A DNA stretch of 64,000 bases from contig JANQRG010000047.1 in NCBI GenBank assembly GCA_028284665.1, forward strand, positions 62,001 to 126,000. Direction: 5' to 3'. This document shows, in pieces, positions 22,531 to 32,565 of the stretch. The notes under the pieces were generated by a model. That model saw only the letters and a list, made by a program, of their open reading frames with translations, was not told the DNA's origin and searched no databases. The position numbers and the translations under genes were made by a program. The number at the start of each line of letters is the position of its first letter. Position 1 is the stretch's first letter. Source of the DNA: Croceivirga sp. Its GTDB lineage: Bacteria; Bacteroidota; Bacteroidia; Flavobacteriales; Flavobacteriaceae.

Positions 22531-23394
22531 TTACCCCAGATATGTCTTTAAGATCTTGCTTCTGGAAGTATGCTTGAGCCTTCGAATGGCCTTTTCTTTA
22601 ATCTGACGCACCCTTTCCCGGGTTAGATCAAAGGTTTCTCCTATTTCTTCCAGGGTCATGGAATGTTGTCCGGCCAAACCGAAATACAGGCGGATCACAT
22701 CGGCCTCTCTTGGTGTTAAGGTTTCCAACGCCCGCTCAATTTCCGTGCGTAAGGACTCATGCAATAATTCCCTATCAGGATTTGGAGATTCCCCACTTTT
22801 CAATACATCATAAAGATTGGAATCTTCACCGTCAATCAAAGGGGCATCCATAGAAACGTGACGTCCTGAATTTTTCAAAGATTGCTTCACATCTTCGACC
22901 GTCATATCCAACTCCTTGGCGATCTCTTCGGCGGAGGGCACCCGCTCATGGGCTTGCTCAAGGAATGCAAAGGTCTTATTGATTTTATTAATGGAGCCAA
23001 TCTTATTTAGAGGCAAGCGAACAATACGGGATTGTTCCGCTAGTGCTTGAAGGATCGACTGACGGATCCACCAAACCGCATAAGAGATAAATTTGAATCC
23101 TCTGGTCTCATCAAAACGTTGTGCCGCCTTAATTAGCCCTAAATTTCCTTCATTAATAAGATCCGGAAGGGTCAATCCCTGGTTTTGATATTGTTTAGCT
23201 ACCGATACCACAAACCGAAGATTCGCTTTAGTCAACTTTTCCAAAGCAACCTGGTCACCGGCTTTGATACGCTGGGCCAATTCTACTTCCTCGTCTGCTG
23301 TAATAAGATCTACTTTCCCAATTTCCTGCAAATACTTGTCTAAAGATGCGGTTTCCCGGTTGGTAACCTGCTTTGTAATCTTTAACTGTCTCAT
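22531..23394 (-). CDS. rpoD: RNA polymerase primary sigma factor
   Basis: 287 aa, the short Bacteroidota form lacking region 1.1. Region 1.2 starts [17 protein letters not shown] (about residue 16). Region 2 has [17 protein letters not shown] and [16 protein letters not shown] (about 100-115). Region 3 contains the [13 protein letters not shown] helix. Region 4 is [15 protein letters not shown]...[25 protein letters not shown] with the -35-binding helix near residue 260. It directs housekeeping transcription from TTG/TAnnTTTG promoters. An AGGG sequence 10 bp before the ATG could aid ribosome binding. Confidence 0.97.
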   Translation of the reverse strand: MRQLKITKQVTNRETASLDKYLQEIGKVDLITADEEVELAQRIKAGDQVALEKLTKANLRFVVSVAKQYQNQGLTLPDLINEGNLGLIKAAQRFDETRGFKFISYAVWWIRQSILQALAEQSRIVRLPLNKIGSINKINKTFAFLEQAHERVPSAEEIAKELDMTVEDVKQSLKNSGRHVSMDAPLIDGEDSNLYDVLKSGESPNPDRELLHESLRTEIERALETLTPREADVIRLYFGLAGQHSMTLEEIGETFDLTRERVRQIKEKAIRRLKHTSRSKILKTYLG

Positions 23395-23464
23395 CTAATT
23401 TTCCCTTTCAAATTAAAATTTGGGAGTACTTCCCATTTATTTATACGTAAAAAACGTGAAAAGG

Positions 23465-24052
23465 TTACAAAATCTTTAAGAAATTGTATATTCTGTAGTA
23501 GTCACAACATGCGACTACAGGTCTTACGTAAAGTAACCCCTTACAGTTTTGAAATTCAATATTCCCATCCGATATTGTTGTTCCAATTTTATGATATGTC
23601 AAATCATAGGATTCTATGGGTAAGTTGACCATGCCGTTTTCGTCGGCTGTTCTAATTACCGTTTCAACCAGATCATCTTCTAAAAACATTTTAAAGACAG
23701 CACTTTCTCAGGATTTTCCATCGCCATACAACCCATTGGCAAAGCCACCGATAGTTGAAACGTCCCTGGTAATGTTGTAATTGGTTTGCCAAGGTATGGT
23801 AGCACCTATAATGGGGGGCGGGGGTGTGAAGTTCTCACTTGATAAAAAGGTGATATCCAATCTTCCTGAGAAATTTCCGGTTAGCTCTTATGAAACCAGG
23901 CTTCCAGACGCATCGGAATTTGAGTCACTATCCGCTTCGCTTTTTGAATCATTTGATTCAATAACCAATTCTGATGGGTTGAATTCTTAGGAGCAAGCCA
24001 TTATTACGAGGACCAGGATCAAGGATATTTTTGCCAATATTCCTCCTTTCAT
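23465..24052 (-). pseudogene. Lipoprotein gene interrupted by three in-frame stop codons
   Basis: From ATG 24052 one continuous frame runs 196 codons to the stop at 23465. It starts MKGGILAKISLILVLVIMACS, a lipobox, followed by TAA. The next segment EFNPSELVIESNDSKSEA... ends LVS before a TAA; the third, ELTGNFSGRLDITFLSSENF..., ends GDGKS before a TGA; the fourth ends NFLKIL. The frame never shifts. Each stop is flanked by Ser before and Glu after. The body looks like a secreted lipoprotein. Nonsense decay is most likely; recoding cannot be excluded. It lies between rpoD and pnp. Confidence 0.65.
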
Positions 24053-24170
24053 AATGGTACTGATTTTGAGGTTTTATCTTATAGTCTGTTTTTTGAAAAA
24101 AAAGTTGCACAAAAAAGAAGCCCCAACAAAAGTTAGGGCTTTAAAAGATTAAGGGATTTAGGATTACTCG

Positions 24171-26405
24171 TTAGTCCTCCCTTCTTGGCCTTCTATCGCG
24201 GTTATCGCGATTTCCGCCACGTCGGTCATTGTTTCTTCGGTCGCCTCCTCTATCATTTCTGGGAGGTCTTTCCCGGTATCCCTCCGGTTTTGGAAGTAAA
24301 GCTTTCCTGGAGACCTTCTCTTTTCTGGTCCTTGGATCCAGGCCAAAATATTTCACGTCGATGACATCGCCCAGGTTCACCACATCGGTCACTTTGTCCG
24401 TTCGTTCCCATGCCAATTCCGAAACATGGAGCAATACTTCATTGCCAGGAGCTTCAACATATTCCACCACGGCACCAAAGTCAAGCAGTTTAATCACCTT
24501 TACTTCATACGCACTTCCCACTTCAGGCTTGAACATTACTGCTTCAATTTTAGCAATCACAGCATCAATACCCGCTTGATCCGTACCTAAAATTTCAACG
24601 ATACCTTCTTCTGTGTCGGGGTCCTCATTGATCACAATTGTAGTCTTGGTCTCTTTCTGTAATTCCTGGATAACCTTACCCCCGGATCCGATAACAGCTC
24701 CAATATACTCTCCCGGAATGATCTTGGTCACAATTTTAGGTGCGTAAGATTTTACTTCAGGTCTTGGTGCCGAGATAGTATCCACCAGTTTTTCCAGGAT
24801 GTGTAACCTACCATCTTTAGCCTGCATTAAGGCCTTTACCAGAATTTCATAGGAAAGTCCTTTAACCTTAATGTCCATTTGGCAGGCAGTAATGCCTTCA
24901 GCCGTTCCGGTAACTTTGAAGTCCATATCTCCCAAATGGTCCTCATCTCCCAAAATATCAGAAAGCACGGCATACTTACCGGTTTCCTGATCGGTAATTA
25001 ATCCCATTGCGATCCCTGAAACGGGTTTTTTAAATTGAACCCCAGCGTCCATAAGGGCCATGGTTCCGGCACAAACGGTGGCCATGGAAGAAGAACCGTT
25101 AGATTCTAAGATTTCGGAAACTACCCGAACGGTATAGGGGCAATCCTCCGGTATCATATTCTTTAAAGCGCGTTGCGCCAAATTCCCATGCCCGACTTCC
25201 CGTCGTGAAGTACCGCGAATAGGTCGTGCCTCCCCAGTGGAAAAGGGAGGGAAGTTGTAGTGCAAATAAAACGTTTCTTCGCCTTCATACGAGGGCATGT
25301 CTATGACATTTGCTTCCCTCGAAGTTCCAAGGGTTACCGTAGCCAGAGCCTGGGTTTCTCCACGGGTAAACAGGGAGGAACCGTGAACAGAAGGGAGATA
25401 ATCCACCTCGCACCAAATGGGGCGAATATCAACGGTTTTTCTGCCGTCCAACCGCAAGCCTTCATTCAATGTCAGATTTCTTACAGCCTCTTTCTGAGCT
25501 TTCGCAAAATATTTATGGATCAACCCACCCAGTTCTTCCTGCTCTTCTTCAGTAAAGGTTTCAAAAACCTCTTCCTTCAGATCACTGAATGCCTGTCCTC
25601 GATCTTGCTTAGCGCTTCCGGCTTTTGCAATGGCATAGGACTTTTCGTATACCATTTCATGGATCTTTTGTTGCAAGGTCTCATCTTCCGGTTCCGAATC
25701 ATATTCCCGGGTCTCCTTTTTGCCAACCGCTTCGGCTAATCTGCGTTGTGCTTCGCATTGTACTTTGATGGCATCATGCGCAAATTGAATGGCCTCGACC
25801 ATTTCTTCCTCAGAGATCTCTTCCATTTCTCCTTCTACCATCATTACAGAGTCTTCCGAGGCTCCAATAACCATGTCAATATCTGATGTTTTCAGCTGCT
25901 CCCGAGTAGGATTAATGATCAGTTCCCCATTTACTCGTCCTACGCGTACCTCCGAAATTGGACACTCAAAAGGAATGTCGGAAAGCTGAATAACGGTAGA
26001 TGCGGCAAGACCTGCCATGGCATCCGGCATGACCTCTTCGTCATGGGACATCAATTGGATCATTACTTGCGTTTCGGCATGGTAATCTTTTGGAAAAAGT
26101 GGCCGTAGCACACGATCTACCAGACGCATGGTAAGCACCTCTCCATCACTAGGACGTGCTTCTCGCTTAAAGAATCCTCCCGGATACCGTCCTGCTGCTG
26201 CAAATTTTTCCCGATAGTCTACTGTTAAGGGTAAAAAATCCACATCTGCAGCGTGATAATTCGAAACTATTGTGGCCAGTAACATGCATTTTCCGGACTG
26301 TACTACTACAGATCCATGGGCTTGTTTTGCCAATTTTCCGGTTTCGATAGTAATTTCTCTACCGTCACCCAGGTCAATGACCTCTTTAAATGTTTTTGGA
26401 ATCAT
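24171..26405 (-). CDS. pnp: Polyribonucleotide nucleotidyltransferase (PNPase)
   Basis: 744 aa. It has two RNase PH domains (about 10-230 and 325-540, with [20 protein letters not shown] and [20 protein letters not shown]). A KH domain follows at about 560-620 ([16 protein letters not shown]), then an S1 domain at about 630-705 ([21 protein letters not shown]). The tail is Arg/Gly/Asp-rich ([16 protein letters not shown]) and longer than in E. coli, likely an RNA-binding extension. It degrades mRNA phosphorolytically in the cytoplasm. It follows rpsO, the usual order; the leader between them has stable hairpins. Confidence 0.97.
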   Translation of the reverse strand: MIPKTFKEVIDLGDGREITIETGKLAKQAHGSVVVQSGKCMLLATIVSNYHAADVDFLPLTVDYREKFAAAGRYPGGFFKREARPSDGEVLTMRLVDRVLRPLFPKDYHAETQVMIQLMSHDEEVMPDAMAGLAASTVIQLSDIPFECPISEVRVGRVNGELIINPTREQLKTSDIDMVIGASEDSVMMVEGEMEEISEEEMVEAIQFAHDAIKVQCEAQRRLAEAVGKKETREYDSEPEDETLQQKIHEMVYEKSYAIAKAGSAKQDRGQAFSDLKEEVFETFTEEEQEELGGLIHKYFAKAQKEAVRNLTLNEGLRLDGRKTVDIRPIWCEVDYLPSVHGSSLFTRGETQALATVTLGTSREANVIDMPSYEGEETFYLHYNFPPFSTGEARPIRGTSRREVGHGNLAQRALKNMIPEDCPYTVRVVSEILESNGSSSMATVCAGTMALMDAGVQFKKPVSGIAMGLITDQETGKYAVLSDILGDEDHLGDMDFKVTGTAEGITACQMDIKVKGLSYEILVKALMQAKDGRLHILEKLVDTISAPRPEVKSYAPKIVTKIIPGEYIGAVIGSGGKVIQELQKETKTTIVINEDPDTEEGIVEILGTDQAGIDAVIAKIEAVMFKPEVGSAYEVKVIKLLDFGAVVEYVEAPGNEVLLHVSELAWERTDKVTDVVNLGDVIDVKYFGLDPRTRKEKVSRKALLPKPEGYRERPPRNDRGGDRRNNDRRGGNRDNRDRRPRRED

Positions 26406-26418
26406 AAAAAAGTATGTT

Positions 26419-26471
26419 GTCCGCCTTGCTCGCGGACGTGTTAAACTTTGGTCTGCCGTCTATCCGGACGG
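26419..26471 (-). promoter_or_regulatory. pnp: Structured pnp leader hairpins
   Basis: Two hairpins lie just upstream of the pnp ATG: GTCCGC/GCGGAC (26419-26437) and CCGTC/GACGG (26456-26471). In E. coli the rpsO-pnp leader is cut by RNase III and used by PNPase to limit its own synthesis. The position here is comparable; the mechanism is inferred. Confidence 0.4.
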
Positions 26472-26550
26472 TCGGGTTGTGTTGTTGTGTTGTAGACCAA
26501 TGAAACCTATGTGCAGCTTTTTGTTCGCTTCACCCTTATATGGATGAAAA

Positions 26551-26581
26551 GCAAAAACGAAGGGAGCCAATGATAGCTCCC
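26551..26581 (-). terminator. rpsO: rpsO terminator
   Basis: GGGAGC (26562-26567) and GCTCCC (26576-26581) pair around an 8-nt loop. On the minus strand TTCGTTTTTGC follows. It starts 6 bp after the rpsO stop, so pnp transcription needs readthrough or its own promoter. Confidence 0.75.
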
Positions 26582-26587
26582 TTGTTG

Positions 26588-26857
26588 TTATTTTCGAATA
26601 CCCAATTCCTTAATTAGGGAACGGTATTTCTCTATGTCCTTTTTCTTCAAATAATCCAAAAGACTTCTTCGCTTCCCTACCAATTTTACAAGGGAACGTT
26701 CCGTGTTGAAATCCTTGTGGTTTTGTTTTAAGTGTTGAGTTAAATGATTAATGCGATAGGTAAATAACGCAATCTGCCCTTCTGTAGAGCCTGTGTTGGT
26801 CGCTGACCCGCCGTGTTTTTTGAAGATTTCGGCTTTCTTTTCTTTGTTTAAATACAT
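26588..26857 (-). CDS. rpsO: 30S ribosomal protein S15
   Basis: 89 aa from ATG 26857. A longer start at 26902 adds 15 non-homologous residues and crowds the promoter box at 26911. The protein has the S15 landmarks NTGSTEGQIALFTYRINHLTQHLKQNHKDF and RSLVKLVGKRRSLLDYLKKKD, and ends ELGIRK. S15 binds 16S rRNA in the central domain of the 30S subunit. It precedes pnp on the same strand. Confidence 0.96.
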   Translation of the reverse strand: MYLNKEKKAEIFKKHGGSATNTGSTEGQIALFTYRINHLTQHLKQNHKDFNTERSLVKLVGKRRSLLDYLKKKDIEKYRSLIKELGIRK

Positions 26858-26910
26858 GCCAATATTATTAAAATGATTCTTATGTATCTGACTGACTTTC
26901 AATCAAGGCG

Positions 26911-26918
26911 CAAAGATA
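26911..26918 (-). promoter_or_regulatory. rpsO: -7 box (TATCTTTG) before rpsO
   Basis: Minus-strand TATCTTTG fits TAnnTTTG, 54 bp before the rpsO ATG and after a run of A/T. The -33 TTG is not clear. Confidence 0.45.
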
Positions 26919-27010
26919 CCCCTTTTTTTTAATTGAAGAATTTTTTTGATAGTGATTAAACCTTTTCAAAAAACTCCGGTCATAGGAGCAAACATTAAAA
27001 TTTGATAGTT

Positions 27011-27883
27011 ATGAAAAAGTGTCTCAAACCTAGGAACTATGCGGGACTTATCTTGGTATCCGCTTTGACCTTTACTGCTTGTAGCGAAGAAGAAGCTGCT
27101 GTGGAAGAAACCTTGGATAGCCAGGAAGTGATTTCAGTTGCAGAACTACAATACAGTGATGAATCGGAACAGATGGCGGATGAAATTGCCGAAATAGCGG
27201 AAGACGTCTACATTTCGGATGAATTCTCATTGACTGGAAAATCCGCTTATTTTTCGGATTATTTACCGGATTGCGTAACCATTACTACTGTAGTTACCGA
27301 TACAACAAGGGAAAAAACCATTGATTTTGGAGAGGGATGTGAACTACGTAACGGAAACGTATTGAGCGGTATCATCAACCTGAGCTACGAAAAGGATATG
27401 GAGGCGGCTTCAAAGTCTTTGGCCCTCAGCCTTGAAAACTTCACTTTTAATGGGGTCGCTATTGAAGGCGCTGCCAATGTGTTACGGGTACGTTCCAATG
27501 AGAATGGTAACCCTCAGGGAACCGCCACAGCCAATTATACTGCAACCTGGCCGGACGGAGCAGTGGCTACTTTTTCAGGAACACGTACCCGTGAGTGGAT
27601 TGAAGGTTTTGGAACCGGATTTTGGGGTGATAACGTCTTTTTGATAACAGGTAGCGGTGCGTACACCAGTCGAGCTGGTGTGGTATATACCAAAGAGGTA
27701 ATTACTCCTCTTCGTAGAGAAATGGCCTGCAGATTTATTGTAAGTGGTATTTTGGAGATCTCAAGGAGTGGTAATACGGCCAGTCTGGACTTTGGTGATG
27801 GAACCTGCGATGCTAAAGGAGTGTTGACCTATCCCGATGGGACTTCTGAAGAAGTATTCTTAAGAAGGTTTTTCAGGAACTAA
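27011..27883 (+). CDS. Lipoprotein of unknown function
   Basis: 290 aa from ATG 27011; a TTG codon at 27002 is in frame but less likely. Lipobox: LILVSALTFTAC followed by SEEEAAVEE. The mature protein has a helical acidic part (SEQMADEIAEIAEDVYIS) and then a beta-rich part with DYLPDCVTITTVV, repeated FSGTRTREW- and TGSGAYTSRAG-type strands, and three later Cys. No family is recognised, though lipoproteins of this kind are often found near rpsO/accD in flavobacteria. It shares a bidirectional terminator with accD. Confidence 0.75.
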   Translation: MKKCLKPRNYAGLILVSALTFTACSEEEAAVEETLDSQEVISVAELQYSDESEQMADEIAEIAEDVYISDEFSLTGKSAYFSDYLPDCVTITTVVTDTTREKTIDFGEGCELRNGNVLSGIINLSYEKDMEAASKSLALSLENFTFNGVAIEGAANVLRVRSNENGNPQGTATANYTATWPDGAVATFSGTRTREWIEGFGTGFWGDNVFLITGSGAYTSRAGVVYTKEVITPLRREMACRFIVSGILEISRSGNTASLDFGDGTCDAKGVLTYPDGTSEEVFLRRFFRN

Positions 27884-27905
27884 CGTAGACACTGTAATGC
27901 TTATG

Positions 27906-27939
27906 AAAAAAAGCGCTTGCTACTCAGCAGGCGCTTTTT
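27906..27939. terminator. Bidirectional terminator overlapping the accD stop
   Basis: AAAAAGCGCTTGCT and AGCAGGCGCTTTTT pair (one G-U) around ACTC. T-runs occur on both strands. The accD stop codon (27920-27922) lies within the hairpin, so it ends both the lipoprotein and accD transcripts. Confidence 0.85.
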
Positions 27940-28798
27940 CTATTCGTAAGGGTTGATTGGTGATCAAGTCAATATAGTGATTTACCTTATGCTTTAGATC
28001 CCTTCTATGTACGATGAAGTCCAAAAAACCGTGTTCTTTTACAAATTCTGCGGTTTGGAAACCTTCCGGTAAGTCTTTTCCGGTAGTGTCCTTGACCACC
28101 CGGGGACCCGCAAAACCTATTAGCGCTCCCGGTTCTGCAATATTGATATCGCCCAACATAGCATAGGAAGCAGTTGTTCCCCCCGTAGTAGGGTCGGTAC
28201 AAAGCGAGATATAAGGGATTTTGGCTTCAGCCAGTTGCGCTAACTTGGCAGAAGTTTTAGCCAGTTGCATCAAGGAAAGGGCAGCCTCCATCATACGTGC
28301 CCCTCCGGATTTTGAGATCATAAGGAAAGGTAATTTTCGCTTTTTGGCTTGATCAATTGCCCTGGCAATTTTCTCACCAACAACACTACCCATGGATCCC
28401 CCAATGAAGCTGAAATCCATACACGCAACGACCAGATCCTTACCCATGGATTTACCTACTGCAGTCCGAACGGCATCATTTAAACCCGTTTTTGCTTTGG
28501 CTGCTTTTAGGCGATCACCGTATTTTTTAGTATCTACAAATTTCAAAGGGTCTTTGGAACTCAGATTTTCATCCAACTCCTTGTATTTATTGTCATCAAA
28601 AAGGATTTCAAAATATTCCTTACTTCCGATGCGCACATGGTAGTCGTCTTCCGGGCTAACATAAAAGTTTTTTGCCAGATCTTCAGACTCTACGATCTTA
28701 CCGGTTGGAGATTTATACCATAACCCCTTAGGGGTGTCTTTTTTCTCTTCAGTGGTGGTCTGTATCCCTTTCTCTTTTCTTTTAAACCAAGCCGTCAT
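27920..28798 (-). CDS. accD: Acetyl-CoA carboxylase carboxyltransferase subunit beta
   Basis: 292 aa. The crotonase-fold core is clear: [60 protein letters not shown] and [10 protein letters not shown]. AccD with AccA transfers the carboxyl group from carboxybiotin to acetyl-CoA in fatty acid synthesis. The N-terminal region (residues about 25-55) aligns with the zinc ribbon of other AccD proteins, but all four Cys are replaced ([10 protein letters not shown] and [12 protein letters not shown]), so zinc is not bound there. It follows fba by 25 bp. Confidence 0.94.
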   Translation of the reverse strand: MTAWFKRKEKGIQTTTEEKKDTPKGLWYKSPTGKIVESEDLAKNFYVSPEDDYHVRIGSKEYFEILFDDNKYKELDENLSSKDPLKFVDTKKYGDRLKAAKAKTGLNDAVRTAVGKSMGKDLVVACMDFSFIGGSMGSVVGEKIARAIDQAKKRKLPFLMISKSGGARMMEAALSLMQLAKTSAKLAQLAEAKIPYISLCTDPTTGGTTASYAMLGDINIAEPGALIGFAGPRVVKDTTGKDLPEGFQTAEFVKEHGFLDFIVHRRDLKHKVNHYIDLITNQPLRIEKAPAE

Positions 28799-28823
28799 AA
28801 TGTATCAAGGATGTTGTTGAACG

Positions 28824-29891
28824 TTAAAGTGTATTCACATTATTTAAATCTTCAAAAGCCTGTTTTAAACGTTCTGAAAAGGCTTTCTCTCCTTCGCGTA
28901 ACCACACTCTGGGATCGTAGAACTTTTTGTTGGGTTGGTCAGCTCCGTCAGGGTTGCCAATCTGTCCTTGCAAATAGTCTTTCTTCGTTTGCACATAATC
29001 CCGAACACCAGACATAAAGGCGTACTGCAAATCCGTATCAATGTTCATCTTAATGACACCGTATCCAATTGCTTCCCGGATTTCTTCCAAAGTAGAGCCC
29101 GAACCTCCGTGGAATACAAAATCGATATGATTGTGTTCCACACCATATTTTTTAGAGATGTACTCCTGAGAATTTTTTAGGATTTTAGGGGTCAGCTTTA
29201 CATTTCCTGGTTTGTATACCCCGTGAACATTACCAAAGGCGGCGGCAATCGTAAATCTTGGACTTACCTTGGACAATTCTTCGTACGCATAGGCCACTTC
29301 TTCCGGTTGTGTATATAGCTTAGAGCTATCCACATCTGTATTGTCAACGCCATCTTCCTCACCACCGGTTACCCCTAATTCAATTTCAAGGGTCATGTCC
29401 ATTTTAGACATGCGTTCCAGGTAATTTTTACAAATCTCAATATTTTCTTCAATAGGTTCTTCGGAAAGATCAATCATATGAGAACTGTACAACGACTTCC
29501 CGTTTGTTTTGTAGTGTTCCTCACTGGCCGCGATTAACCCATCTATCCAGGGCAATAGTTTTTTAGCGCAATGATCGGTATGTAAGATCACAGTAGCGCC
29601 ATAGGCTTCGGCCATTTGATGCACATGCTTAGCCCCCGCAATACCTCCGAGGATAGCAGCACGTTGGTTATAATTGGATAATCCTTTGCCGGCATTAAAC
29701 TGTGCCCCCCCATTGGAGAATTGAATAATAACCGGAGCATTCAATGTTGCTGCGGTTTCCAGTACTCCGTTCACGGTATTGGAACCGATAACATTTACGG
29801 CAGGGAGCGCAAAGCCCTTCTGTTTTGCATAGTTGAAAATTTCCTGTACTTGATTTCCGGTGGCAACACCAGGCTTTATATTGTGTGACAT
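28824..29891 (-). CDS. fbaA: Class II fructose-bisphosphate aldolase
   Basis: 355 aa. Class II landmarks are VILHTDHCAKKLLPW (Asp and His, about residues 107-112), LEIELGVTGGEEDGVDN (about 172), GNVHGVYKPGNVKL and DFVFHGGSGSTLEEI with the third metal His (about 265), and INIDTDLQYAF-type ending (MNIDTD). It cleaves fructose-1,6-bisphosphate with Zn2+ in glycolysis and gluconeogenesis. The length fits the E. coli FbaA type. A TACTTTTG box is 38 bp upstream. Confidence 0.96.
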   Translation of the reverse strand: MSHNIKPGVATGNQVQEIFNYAKQKGFALPAVNVIGSNTVNGVLETAATLNAPVIIQFSNGGAQFNAGKGLSNYNQRAAILGGIAGAKHVHQMAEAYGATVILHTDHCAKKLLPWIDGLIAASEEHYKTNGKSLYSSHMIDLSEEPIEENIEICKNYLERMSKMDMTLEIELGVTGGEEDGVDNTDVDSSKLYTQPEEVAYAYEELSKVSPRFTIAAAFGNVHGVYKPGNVKLTPKILKNSQEYISKKYGVEHNHIDFVFHGGSGSTLEEIREAIGYGVIKMNIDTDLQYAFMSGVRDYVQTKKDYLQGQIGNPDGADQPNKKFYDPRVWLREGEKAFSERLKQAFEDLNNVNTL

Positions 29892-29928
29892 AGTTATTGT
29901 ATAAGTTGGTTACCGATTAGAATGGACA

Positions 29929-29936
29929 CAAAAGTA
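29929..29936 (-). promoter_or_regulatory. fbaA: -7 box (TACTTTTG) before fbaA
   Basis: Minus-strand TACTTTTG fits TAnnTTTG, 38 bp before the aldolase ATG and just after the tamL stop. It suggests that fba-accD have their own promoter. Confidence 0.45.
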
Positions 29937-29948
29937 ACAATATTACCA

Positions 29949-32540
29949 TTAAAAAGGATAATTGATACCAATGTTGAACACCGCTTCCCTGAAATTGAAA
30001 TCGGTAAACCAGCGTTCGGAAACTTCAAGGGCAGGATTATAGGTTTTGAAGCCGGTATCCAGCCGGATGACAAAGTAGGTAAAGTCATACCGCAAGCCAA
30101 AACCGGTGCCCAAAGCAATATCGCCTAAAGAGTTGAAACCGTTAAAAGTAGCCTCTTCATCCTCCACATTGTCAAAGACATTCCAAATATTTCCGGCATC
30201 TGCAAAAAAGGCGCCTTTTACATCACCAACTATGGGGAAACGATACTCAAGATTTAGTCCGATCTTGAAGTTGGCTTCGTTAAAGTCGTTTTCATTGTCT
30301 GTTCTTCCCGGCCCCAGGGAATACACATTCCATGCCCGGTTATCATTGGACCCTCCGGCGAAGTAACTACGGACAAAAGGGATGTTGTCCGCATTGCCAT
30401 AAGGAACGGCTAGTCCTACAAATCCCCGGAATGCTACCACTTTGGATTTGGGTAACCCCCAATGCTTGATGTAGTCGAATTCCGTTTTGAAATATTGCGA
30501 ATACGGCACGCTGAAGACCAGGCCTTGTCCGTTGTCGTTTTGGTTAAATGGAATTACCCGCTCAAGTAAGGATAGCATATTCCCTGCGCTTTCGAATCGT
30601 ACCCGGTATTGATAGAAATCGTTGTCATTGGGATTTTCCCGATTGTTTTTTTGAAAGCTATAGTTGGAAGTGAAGATCAGGTTATTGCTGGTTAATCGCT
30701 CCCTTCGTTCTTCAATACTCCGGACTTCATCAAAATCTTCCTGATTAAGTGCCTGTCCTTCATTTAGGATGGCATTGATAAATCCTGAGGTTCCTTCCGT
30801 AATGATCAGTTCCAGTTCATTGTCATCATCCGCAGCGGGATCTACAGTTTCGTCATAAAAATCCGCAAAACCATCCAAGGTCTCATAACTATCGGCAATG
30901 GCATCCAAATTCGCATAGGTATTGTTATATACCCTGAAAAAGTCATCGGTATCTGTGTTACGGACAAATTCAATATTGAGCAATTCAATGGTATTTTTTC
31001 TGAAATCATCAGGTGACCAGTTGTAGGCAAGTATGCTGTTTAAGGATTGCCGGTCCAGACCGATATTCTGTTGAAAATTAGTACCTACGGATAATCGTGT
31101 TTGGGGTAGCATATAATAGGGAATAAGGCGTTCCGTGTTTACGGGGAACCAAATTCTCGGAAAAGTAAGATTAATGTCGCCACCAATTTCTGAGGTAAAA
31201 GTCTCATCCGAAGCGTTATCGCTCAAAAAACCAACAGAACCTCTGGCGGTAAGACTTAGTGTTTCCGCACCACCAAAGACATTTCGGGTAATGACGGAAC
31301 CACTAAATCCAATACCGGCGAGCTGAATATTACTACGGGTGAGTTCTACAGAGGTATCTAAAGAATACTTAGCCCTGGGCACCAGATAGATATTGGAAGT
31401 AAGGAGCGTACCTGTCGAATCCGGAATTAACTTGAAACTGGGATATTTAAATGTATTTAGGTTTACAATTTGACGTTTGCTTCGAATCTCATCCAAATCC
31501 CGGTAAATACTGTCTTTTTTGAAGAAGATGGCATCGGTCAGGGCTTTGGGATGATACTTTAACTTGTCCTTATAATAGATTGTATATCCTTGATAATCAA
31601 TGGATGATAAAGAATCATTGGCAGCTTCAAGCTGGTAATCCGCATAGATATTGATGCTTTTAAAACGATTTACCAGGTAGTTTTTGGTGTTTGTGGTATC
31701 GGCTGCTCTGGGGTTGTTGATATTCAACTGCACAACCATTTTTTGATCATCATTGCTTTGCAAGGTATCACGAACCACATCATAACTTATTGAACTTTCC
31801 TGGAAATCATATACACCCGTATTTCTGAAAATTGTGGTTAAGCGTTTTCTTTCCTGGTTAAAATCGGCCAGATCAAATTGTTTTCCCTGTTGTACAAAAG
31901 AGTTTTCTCCATGGATCTGGTAGATGGAATCGAGCTGAGGAGACGTAATGTTTTGTGAAAGTGAGTCCACATAGTAAGGTTTCCCCAGGGCCACATTAAA
32001 GTCCAATTTCGCTCGTTTCTTCCGCTTAATGGGCATTACGTTGTAGGTGGCAACATTATTAAAATATCCTTTGCTGTTATAATACGCCTGCAGGCGGTCA
32101 ACAGACTTTTGAGTACTCACAGTATCAATAATTACGGGAGCTTCTCCAACCCGTTTCAAAAGATTACTGAATCCACGTACCACAAAAGACTGTCCAAGGC
32201 GCCTTACCTGTTTGGAAGACAGAAAACTGTTTAGCCGTTCTTCCCTTTTGGGTTTTCGATGTAACCAATCCAGGTATAAAGAATCTGGATTTTCTTTGGC
32301 GATATTGTAAAGATTCAGGCGAAGCGGGTATCCCAGAATATTACTATTGGGACGTTGTCCTAGCAGATTTCTTACCTCAGAGCTGGTTACGCGAACACTA
32401 TCGGCATAGATGGTATTCTCCATCAGCAGGAACTCCTCGTCACCTACTTTTTTAACCGCATTGCAGGAGGTAAGGGCTATAACTACCGAGAATAGAATTA
32501 CATTTGCCGTTAAGTTCCTGAGCAACGGATACGTTATCAT
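29949..32540 (-). CDS. tamL: TamL-like BamA/TamA family outer-membrane lipoprotein
   Basis: 863 aa from ATG 32540. A start at 32597 would overlap the divergent RNA methyltransferase gene and precede the signal, so it is rejected. Lipobox: LFSVVIALTSC followed by NAVKKV. POTRA-like repeats follow (APVIIDTVSTQKSVDRLQAYYNSKGY at about 150). The C-terminal Omp85 barrel has the signature PFVRSYFAGGSNDNRAW and GLNLEYRFPIVGDVKGAFFADAGNIW, ending FRDAVFNIGINYPF-type strand (REAVFNIGINYPF). TamL with TamB assembles outer-membrane proteins in Bacteroidota. Confidence 0.9.
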   Translation of the reverse strand: MITYPLLRNLTANVILFSVVIALTSCNAVKKVGDEEFLLMENTIYADSVRVTSSEVRNLLGQRPNSNILGYPLRLNLYNIAKENPDSLYLDWLHRKPKREERLNSFLSSKQVRRLGQSFVVRGFSNLLKRVGEAPVIIDTVSTQKSVDRLQAYYNSKGYFNNVATYNVMPIKRKKRAKLDFNVALGKPYYVDSLSQNITSPQLDSIYQIHGENSFVQQGKQFDLADFNQERKRLTTIFRNTGVYDFQESSISYDVVRDTLQSNDDQKMVVQLNINNPRAADTTNTKNYLVNRFKSINIYADYQLEAANDSLSSIDYQGYTIYYKDKLKYHPKALTDAIFFKKDSIYRDLDEIRSKRQIVNLNTFKYPSFKLIPDSTGTLLTSNIYLVPRAKYSLDTSVELTRSNIQLAGIGFSGSVITRNVFGGAETLSLTARGSVGFLSDNASDETFTSEIGGDINLTFPRIWFPVNTERLIPYYMLPQTRLSVGTNFQQNIGLDRQSLNSILAYNWSPDDFRKNTIELLNIEFVRNTDTDDFFRVYNNTYANLDAIADSYETLDGFADFYDETVDPAADDDNELELIITEGTSGFINAILNEGQALNQEDFDEVRSIEERRERLTSNNLIFTSNYSFQKNNRENPNDNDFYQYRVRFESAGNMLSLLERVIPFNQNDNGQGLVFSVPYSQYFKTEFDYIKHWGLPKSKVVAFRGFVGLAVPYGNADNIPFVRSYFAGGSNDNRAWNVYSLGPGRTDNENDFNEANFKIGLNLEYRFPIVGDVKGAFFADAGNIWNVFDNVEDEEATFNGFNSLGDIALGTGFGLRYDFTYFVIRLDTGFKTYNPALEVSERWFTDFNFREAVFNIGINYPF

Positions 32541-32565
32541 AAAGCTCAAAATTACACGAATTCCC

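Noticed and set aside
23401-23410. Single TGAAAGGGAA just upstream of rpoD
   Set aside because: Only one copy, 7 bp from the ATG. It looks like a ribosome-binding site rather than the phased operator.
32410-32565. Longer N terminus of the SpoU methyltransferase
   Set aside because: The extra 52 residues are antisense to the tamL start and lack family similarity.
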